Shown here: positions 24,026-27,998 of the stretch, in pieces
Layout: the number at the start of each line of letters is the position of its first letter
How positions within the stretch are numbered: position 1 is the stretch's first letter
Assembly (NCBI GenBank): GCA_002432865.1
Contig: DJGX01000051.1
Coordinates: forward strand, 3,206 to 31,203
Direction of reading: 5' to 3'
DNA from: Cloacimonetes bacterium UBA5835
Lineage (GTDB): Bacteria > Cloacimonadota > Cloacimonadia > Cloacimonadales > Cloacimonadaceae
DNA length: 27,998 bases
The notes under the pieces: generated by a model
What the model was told of the DNA's origin: nothing
Database searches by the model: none
The model's input: the letters and a program-made list of their open reading frames with translations, nothing else
Made by a program: the position numbers and the translations under genes

Positions 24026-24084
24026 CACTTAGGGAGAATTTTTCTCATTAAGTGCATAATCTCCTATCTAGTTTTCCGCGTCAA
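24026..24084 (-). promoter_or_regulatory. rloAB promoter and leader hairpin
   Basis: On the minus strand TTGACG (24084-24079) and GATTAT (24061-24056) are separated by 17 bases. Right after the -10, at 24054-24026, a nested hairpin can form: outer arms CACTTA / TAAGTG, then inner GAGAA / TTCTC around a 3-base loop. It sits just ahead of the ribosome binding site. It could be an operator for autoregulation or an mRNA structure limiting translation. Confidence 0.42.
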
Positions 24085-24172
24085 GAGTTTTCTCTGCACT
24101 TCTAAACTTTTCTAAATAAAATAGAGATTTCCACTTTAAGTATCTATTGTATGCGCAGTTAGGGTATGTATT

Positions 24173-24781
24173 TTATTTATTCATTTTAGCTACAAGAGAA
24201 GCAACATACCAGCCTTGATATCTGGCACCTTCTAATTCATTTTCGGAAGGCATTCTATCACCCTCACCCACAATTGTTGATGCTCCGTAAGGTGTGCCTC
24301 CTGAAATTTCAGCCATAGTTTGCTGTCCAGCAAAGGAATAAGGTAGCCCGGTTATTAACATTCCGTGATGAATTAAGATCGGGTAAAAACCTAAAATTGT
24401 TGATTCCTGCCCCCCATGCTGAGCTCCGGTAGAAGTAAAAACGCTACCAATTTTACCAATTAAAGCACCTTTTGCCCATAGCGAACCAGTCCCATCTAAA
24501 AATGTTTTCATCTGGGAAGGTAAACTGCCAAAGCGAGTTGGAAAACCAAAAATAATGGCATCAGCTTTGGTTAAATCGTCAATTTGGGCTATCGGGATAT
24601 GATTAAAAGCTTTCTTGGCTTCCGTAGCACCAATTTTATCCAAAATATCCTTACTGAGGGTTTCCGGAACCTGTTTGAGTTCCACTTCCATTCCTTCAAC
24701 TTTTCTGGCACCTTCAGCAACTGCTTCCGCCATTCTGTAAATGTGTCCGTAAGCAGAGTAAAAGAGAACTAATACCTTCAT
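24173..24781 (-). CDS. wrbA: NAD(P)H:quinone oxidoreductase WrbA
   Basis: Flavodoxin-like FMN enzyme that reduces quinones by two electrons and so protects against redox stress (202 residues, normal size). The phosphate-binding start VLFYSAYGHIYRMAEAVAEGA (4-24) is followed by DAIIFGFPTRFGSLPSQMKTFLDGTGSLW and FTSTGAQHGGQESTILGF. GGTPYGASTIVG, the WrbA-specific tail, comes next. The ATG has GGAG about 11 bases upstream. It has its own promoter. Its 3' end lies about 163 bases from the rloA start, so both read the same way but as separate units. Confidence 0.95.
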   Translation of the reverse strand: MKVLVLFYSAYGHIYRMAEAVAEGARKVEGMEVELKQVPETLSKDILDKIGATEAKKAFNHIPIAQIDDLTKADAIIFGFPTRFGSLPSQMKTFLDGTGSLWAKGALIGKIGSVFTSTGAQHGGQESTILGFYPILIHHGMLITGLPYSFAGQQTMAEISGGTPYGASTIVGEGDRMPSENELEGARYQGWYVASLVAKMNK

Positions 24782-24817
24782 TTTTGTTTATACTCCTTGT
24801 TTTATTGCTTTGATAAT

Positions 24818-24845
24818 AGTATAATCCAATAATTTCATCTGACAA
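24818..24845 (-). promoter_or_regulatory. wrbA promoter
   Basis: On the minus strand TTGTCA (24845-24840) and TATACT (24823-24818) are spaced by 16 bases, about 36 bases before the wrbA ATG. Both boxes are one mismatch from consensus. Confidence 0.5.
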
Positions 24846-24869
24846 GCTATAGTTTTGAATTGCGTGAAT

Positions 24870-24920
24870 TTGAGAAACAAGGATGTAAGGATTTAAGGAT
24901 TTCAGGATTTAGAGGATTTT
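24870..24920 (+). repeat. AGGATTT short tandem repeat (part of composite element copy 2)
   Basis: GGAT recurs five times at 7-9-base steps (24881, 24889, 24898, 24905, 24914), preceded by GAAACAAGGAT. A closely similar block with GAAACGAGGAT and GGAT at 27707, 27715 and 27723 precedes the third hairpin cluster. The block therefore belongs to a dispersed intergenic unit rather than arising by chance here. Confidence 0.55.
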
Positions 24921-24968
24921 ATAAACTGCTTCTTCTTAATAGCCCCTTAGGGTAACACTTTTATTTAA

Positions 24969-25081
24969 ACGGGTTAAAACCCGTAGCTCAAATCTGTCGT
25001 CCCGCTGGGACTTTTTTTAGGTGTACATTTTTTTCGCCGGGTTAAAACCCGTCGTTAGTATGTATCGTTCCTAACGGAACT
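24969..25081 (+). repeat. Double-hairpin repeat cluster 2 (one A-B dimer)
   Basis: A type A copy at 24969-25012 and a type B copy at 25036-25081, 68 bases apart. The type A copy has GTCCC-GCT-GGGAC as its second stem, followed by seven T, which makes it look like an intrinsic terminator on the plus strand. The type B copy has GTTAGTATGTATC as linker and GTTCC-TAAC-GGAAC as second stem. The flanking genes, wrbA and the aldolase-like gene, both read on the minus strand. Confidence 0.8.
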
Positions 25082-25107
25082 AAAAAATGTCTCACTCCAA
25101 AAATGAC

Positions 25108-25345
25108 TCTTGCTCTACGATGGCTCTTGATTTACTATCACTTTATTTTACAATAGTTCTTGATATACTATGGATCGTCTTTTACAAGAACTTTGGATTT
25201 ACTGTGCCTCGTCTTTTACCAGAGCTTTGGATTTACGTGGATCGTGTTTTACCAGAACTTTGGATTTACTGTGCCTCGTGTTTTACCAGAACTTTGGATT
25301 TACTGTGAATCGGGATTTACTGTGCTTGTGATTTACAAGGACAAC
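25108..25345 (+). repeat. Imperfect minisatellite, unit about 34 bp
   Basis: Six or more degenerate units. The landmark TTTGGATTTA occurs at 25192, 25226, 25259 and 25293 (33-34-base steps), with worn copies (TCTTGAT) at 25125 and 25158. Each unit splits into two related half-units of about 20 and 14 bases ending in ACTGTGCCTCG and TTTTACCAGAAC. Copies in the centre are most alike and those at the edges most diverged, as expected from slippage growth. Because 34 is not a multiple of three, the same repeat is read in all frames, and the small open frames here are not genes. Confidence 0.75.
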
Positions 25346-25369
25346 TTACTCACATAGAAGTTATCAGAT

Positions 25370-26395
25370 TTACAGTAGTGTTTTGAGGTCGTTAATAAAC
25401 TCATCTATATGTTCTTCTTTAGTATTAAAACTGCACATTAGTCGGACTTCGTTAGTTGCCTCATTCCAAGTATAAAAATGGTATTTTTGCTGCAGGGTTT
25501 CAATAATATGTTCAGGTAAGATAACAAATAGGGAATTTACTTCCACTTCCTGAGTTACGGTAACTTCCTTTATTTCCTGTAAGCGTTTTGCTAATAGTTT
25601 TGCCATTTTATTGGCGCAGAAAGCATTTTGCAGATATAAATCATCTTGTAAATATGCTTCAAACTGAGCAGAAACAAAACGCATTTTACTTAAAAGCTGG
25701 CTTGCTTGTTTTCTATAGAAACGCATATCGGAAGTTATTTCTGGATTAAAACTGATAATTGCTTCGCCGCAAAGTAAACCATTTTTTGTTCCCCCGAAGC
25801 TAACAACATCGGCAGAAATATCTTTTGTCATTTCTTTCAGAGAACAGTTTAAAGCGGAAGCAGCATTTGCCAAACGCGCTCCATCGATATGTAAAAACAT
25901 ATTATTTTGATGAGCGAAATCGGCAAGTGCTTTCAGTTCCTGCAATGAATACAAAGTTCCATATTCTGTGCTTTGGGAGATAGAAATAACTTTTGCCTGA
26001 GAATGATGTTGATCCCGATTACCTAAAAGTAAGGGAGCAATCAATTCCGGGGTCAATTTCCCATCGGTAGTTTCAATTGGTTGCAAACGGCTTTGCGTAA
26101 ATTTTTGCACTGCCCCGCATTCATCAGTATTTATATGAGCACTTTTGGGACAGATAATTGCATTGTAGGAATGTATAACAGACTGCAAAGAAAGTATATT
26201 AGCTCCGGTTCCTGTAATTACAAACCAGGCATCACAATTTCCCCCAAAAAGTTGTTTGATTTGTTCTAAGACCTTGATAGTTAGAGGATCATCTCCATAG
26301 GCAGGGCAGTAGCCATAATTAGCTTTTTGGATTGCTTCCAAAACTTGGGGATGAATTCCACTATGATTGTCCGAACCAAAACTTACCGAATTCAT
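25370..26395 (-). CDS. ltaE: Low-specificity threonine aldolase-like PLP enzyme
   Basis: Cleaves threonine or allo-threonine to glycine and acetaldehyde in related enzymes (341 residues). The beta-eliminating lyase fold is clear: SDNHSGIHPQVLEAI at the N-terminus, an early glycine-rich TGTGANI, SAHINTDECGA with the base-stacking histidine (about 87), HIDGARLANA with the PLP-nitrogen aspartate (Asp171), and SFGGTKNG with the Schiff-base lysine (Lys204). The exact stereopreference cannot be told, and related amino-acid lyases are possible. It follows the exonuclease gene by 11 bases with TGAGGT upstream, and so shares its transcript. Confidence 0.9.
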   Translation of the reverse strand: MNSVSFGSDNHSGIHPQVLEAIQKANYGYCPAYGDDPLTIKVLEQIKQLFGGNCDAWFVITGTGANILSLQSVIHSYNAIICPKSAHINTDECGAVQKFTQSRLQPIETTDGKLTPELIAPLLLGNRDQHHSQAKVISISQSTEYGTLYSLQELKALADFAHQNNMFLHIDGARLANAASALNCSLKEMTKDISADVVSFGGTKNGLLCGEAIISFNPEITSDMRFYRKQASQLLSKMRFVSAQFEAYLQDDLYLQNAFCANKMAKLLAKRLQEIKEVTVTQEVEVNSLFVILPEHIIETLQQKYHFYTWNEATNEVRLMCSFNTKEEHIDEFINDLKTLL

Positions 26396-26406
26396 TTATT
26401 TTTACC

Positions 26407-27597
26407 TCATTTTATCTTATTTAGCTTTAGTTTAAGCCGTTCGATGCGTTTTTCTGTATTTGTCACTTTATTAAGATTAACGATTGGACGGCTAAGCAGA
26501 TAAGCTTTTAATTTTTCTGCTATTTCGAGCGCTTTTGCATAGCGTTTATATTTATATTCCAGAATGATACAGCTTTCTTGCATAGCGATAGGGCAATTTA
26601 GAGAAGCAGCTATTTCAAAACAATCATAGGCAGAATCGTAATCCTTTTCTTTTTTATAGATGAAGCCGAGTTCTCTTAAAATATCTTTATCGATAAATCC
26701 AAGTGATAGTAAATCCAGAAGTATATTTTTGGCAATATCTATTCGATTTTGGCTCTGGTACAGCATAGCCAAAGAATGATAATCAATTCTTATATCCATC
26801 CCTTTTTCAGGAGGATAGGAAATGCTGTTACAAATTAAAGTGAACAGTGCTGCTGTATGTAAAATATCTGTATGATTGTGCAAAAATACTCTTCGGATAA
26901 GTTCTGGATCACCATTAATTAGGTAATTAAAATAGGTCTGCGGAATTTCCCCGCCTGCAATATCAAGTTCCTTATCTCTGATCTGACCCAGAATATAGAA
27001 TTCTAAGGTTTCCAAAGCACAGGAGGGAAGTTTATTTTTCCATAGTCGCCGGGCAATATGTAATAAATCCAAGTGTTCCATTTCTCGTAAATTAAGCCAT
27101 ATTTGATGATATAAAAGCCGAGATTCTAAAACCGGCACATCAAAGGTTTTACCATTGAATGTAATTAGCAGTGATTTTTCCTTTATCAATTCAATGAGGC
27201 GATCGAAGGAATTTAATTCTGCTTCTGGATCAGGCAGAAAGATCTGTTCTACGATATACTGCTCGTTTTCATAATAACCCAAACCAATCATAAAAGCAAA
27301 AATGCCATTACTGCGTAAACCAGTAGTCTCCAAATCCAAAACTAGGATATCTTCTTTATGTCTTTTAATAGTTGTATCTAAATTTGCCCAGGTTAGTAAA
27401 ACCTCCGGAATAAATTCTGGATAAAGAGGTAAACCATCAATCTCGGTTTGTAGGGGATAGCCTTTTTTTGTATAGAAATAAGGGTCTTCACTATGAGTGG
27501 AAAATTCTCCCTCAATAGAGTGTTTTAATGTTTCTCTGAGAAGTTCTTTCAATTCGGAAGAGTATAAATCCCGGTCTTCATTCATATCTTGAGCCAT
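26407..27597 (-). CDS. YprB-like RNase H-fold exonuclease with TPR-like C-terminus
   Basis: A 396-residue protein. Residues 80-255 are a DEDD exonuclease domain of the YprB type (PF13482): ILVLDLETTGL gives Asp88 and Glu90, ITFNGKTFDVPVLESR gives Asp153, and HNHTDILHTAALF gives the last His/Asp pair (about 240-244). Residues 270-380 form helical repeats resembling TPRs (HSLAMLYQSQNRIDIAKNIL, GFIYKKEKDYDSAYDCFEIA, YKYKRYAKALEIAEKL). B. subtilis YprB has the same order. The substrate is unknown; it may act on RNA or DNA 3' ends. The ATG at 27597 has only a weak upstream AGG, and the promoter should lie in the repeat-bearing region to its right. Confidence 0.85.
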   Translation of the reverse strand: MAQDMNEDRDLYSSELKELLRETLKHSIEGEFSTHSEDPYFYTKKGYPLQTEIDGLPLYPEFIPEVLLTWANLDTTIKRHKEDILVLDLETTGLRSNGIFAFMIGLGYYENEQYIVEQIFLPDPEAELNSFDRLIELIKEKSLLITFNGKTFDVPVLESRLLYHQIWLNLREMEHLDLLHIARRLWKNKLPSCALETLEFYILGQIRDKELDIAGGEIPQTYFNYLINGDPELIRRVFLHNHTDILHTAALFTLICNSISYPPEKGMDIRIDYHSLAMLYQSQNRIDIAKNILLDLLSLGFIDKDILRELGFIYKKEKDYDSAYDCFEIAASLNCPIAMQESCIILEYKYKRYAKALEIAEKLKAYLLSRPIVNLNKVTNTEKRIERLKLKLNKIK

Positions 27598-27885
27598 TAA
27601 CCTAACCTGTAAGTTTCTATACTAATATATTCCTTTTTTTGATTGCCTTTGGTTTTTGTCAAGTATCACGAATAGATTTTAGAGATTACCAACATTATAG
27701 AAACGAGGATTATAGGATATCAGGATTTTTAGGAGGAAGGGGCTTTTTTACTTTTGATATCCTGGAAGAACGAAATCCTGTCGTTCAGCTTGCAACTGAG
27801 TTATCAAGTTTCTGCTATATTCTATGAAGGCTTGATAGTTTGTTTGTTGTGAATTGATGAAGTTATCTACCTTTCTGTATTTTTC
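27598..27885. repeat. Composite intergenic element, copy 3 (unique part)
   Basis: Non-coding. Positions 27701-27735 carry GAAACGAGGAT and AGGATTT-type units like those at 24870-24920. Positions 27764-27851 are colinear with 1957-2045, the flank of the group II intron. CTTGATAGTTT at 27831-27841 corresponds to 2025-2035, and in both places the hairpin cluster starts about 35 bases later. A 62-codon plus-strand frame crosses this region but has no ribosome site and spans the repeats. The promoter of the YprB-like gene must also be here; no clear boxes were found. Confidence 0.5.
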
Positions 27886-27998
27886 GCCGGGTTAAAACCC
27901 ATCGATCAAATCTGTCGTCCCGATGGGACTTTTTTTATTCGTTCTTCTTTGCGCCGGGTTAAAACCCGTCGTTAGTATGTATCGTTCCTAACGGAACT
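27886..27998 (+). repeat. Double-hairpin repeat cluster 3 (A-B dimer, at window edge)
   Basis: A type A copy at 27886-27930 (second stem GTCCC-GAT-GGGAC followed by seven T) and a type B copy at 27953-27998 that ends exactly at the window edge. The type B copy matches the one at 25036-25081 over its whole length. Further copies may continue outside the window. Confidence 0.8.

Noticed and set aside
25087..25357. Two overlapping plus-strand open frames of 65-73 codons
   Set aside because: They are translations of the 34-bp minisatellite; the unit is not a multiple of three and reads the same words in all frames.
27639..27827. 62-codon plus-strand open frame
   Set aside because: Spans the GGAT ladder and the repeat shared with the intron flank; no ribosome site.

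Overview
The window looks like chromosomal DNA of an AT-rich, diderm, probably anaerobic bacterium. An outer membrane is implied by LolA, a lipoprotein resembling LptE, and a GDP-mannose precursor enzyme. Gene content, low GC and the dispersed 'CCGGGTTAAAACCCG' hairpin repeats are compatible with the Cloacimonadota (Candidatus Cloacimonas and relatives). That placement is recollection plus inference, not a search result.

Layout. Positions 1-2340 hold a complete group II intron with its reverse transcriptase/maturase. It sits inside a repeat-type intergenic sequence that runs into a cluster of paired hairpin repeats. Positions 2604-4336 (minus strand) carry a small ATPase plus nuclease-like module, the nuclease half split by a one-base frame change at an A8 run. 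Next come a flippase-like membrane protein and malic enzyme (4399-6798). A compact minus-strand run of seven genes (7088-14231: lptE-like, pseudouridine synthase, YchF-like NTPase, ftsK, lolA-like, mannose-1-phosphate guanylyltransferase, SagB-type oxidoreductase) is tightly overlapped and probably one operon serving envelope, division and translation. A plus-strand set follows (HTH-EIIA fusion, purE, gpmA; 14327-16242). Then come a cobalamin adenosyltransferase and ridA on the minus strand, a degenerate histidyl-tRNA-synthetase-like gene on the plus strand, and clpB on the minus strand with its own promoter and terminator. Positions 22112-24009 hold a RloA/RloB ATPase-TOPRIM pair, followed by wrbA, a second repeat cluster with a 34-bp minisatellite, a threonine-aldolase-like gene, a YprB-like exonuclease, and a third repeat cluster that runs off the end of the window.

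Main points of interest: (1) a dispersed composite intergenic element built on an A-B dimer of double-hairpin repeats, present three times and colinear between its first and third copies over more than 100 bp, with one copy carrying the group II intron; (2) two separate ATPase plus nuclease modules of the kind seen in anti-phage defence, one possibly requiring frameshifting; (3) a HisRS-like protein that has lost key residues of class II motifs 1 and 3 while keeping the fold and eight cysteines. The rest is ordinary housekeeping.
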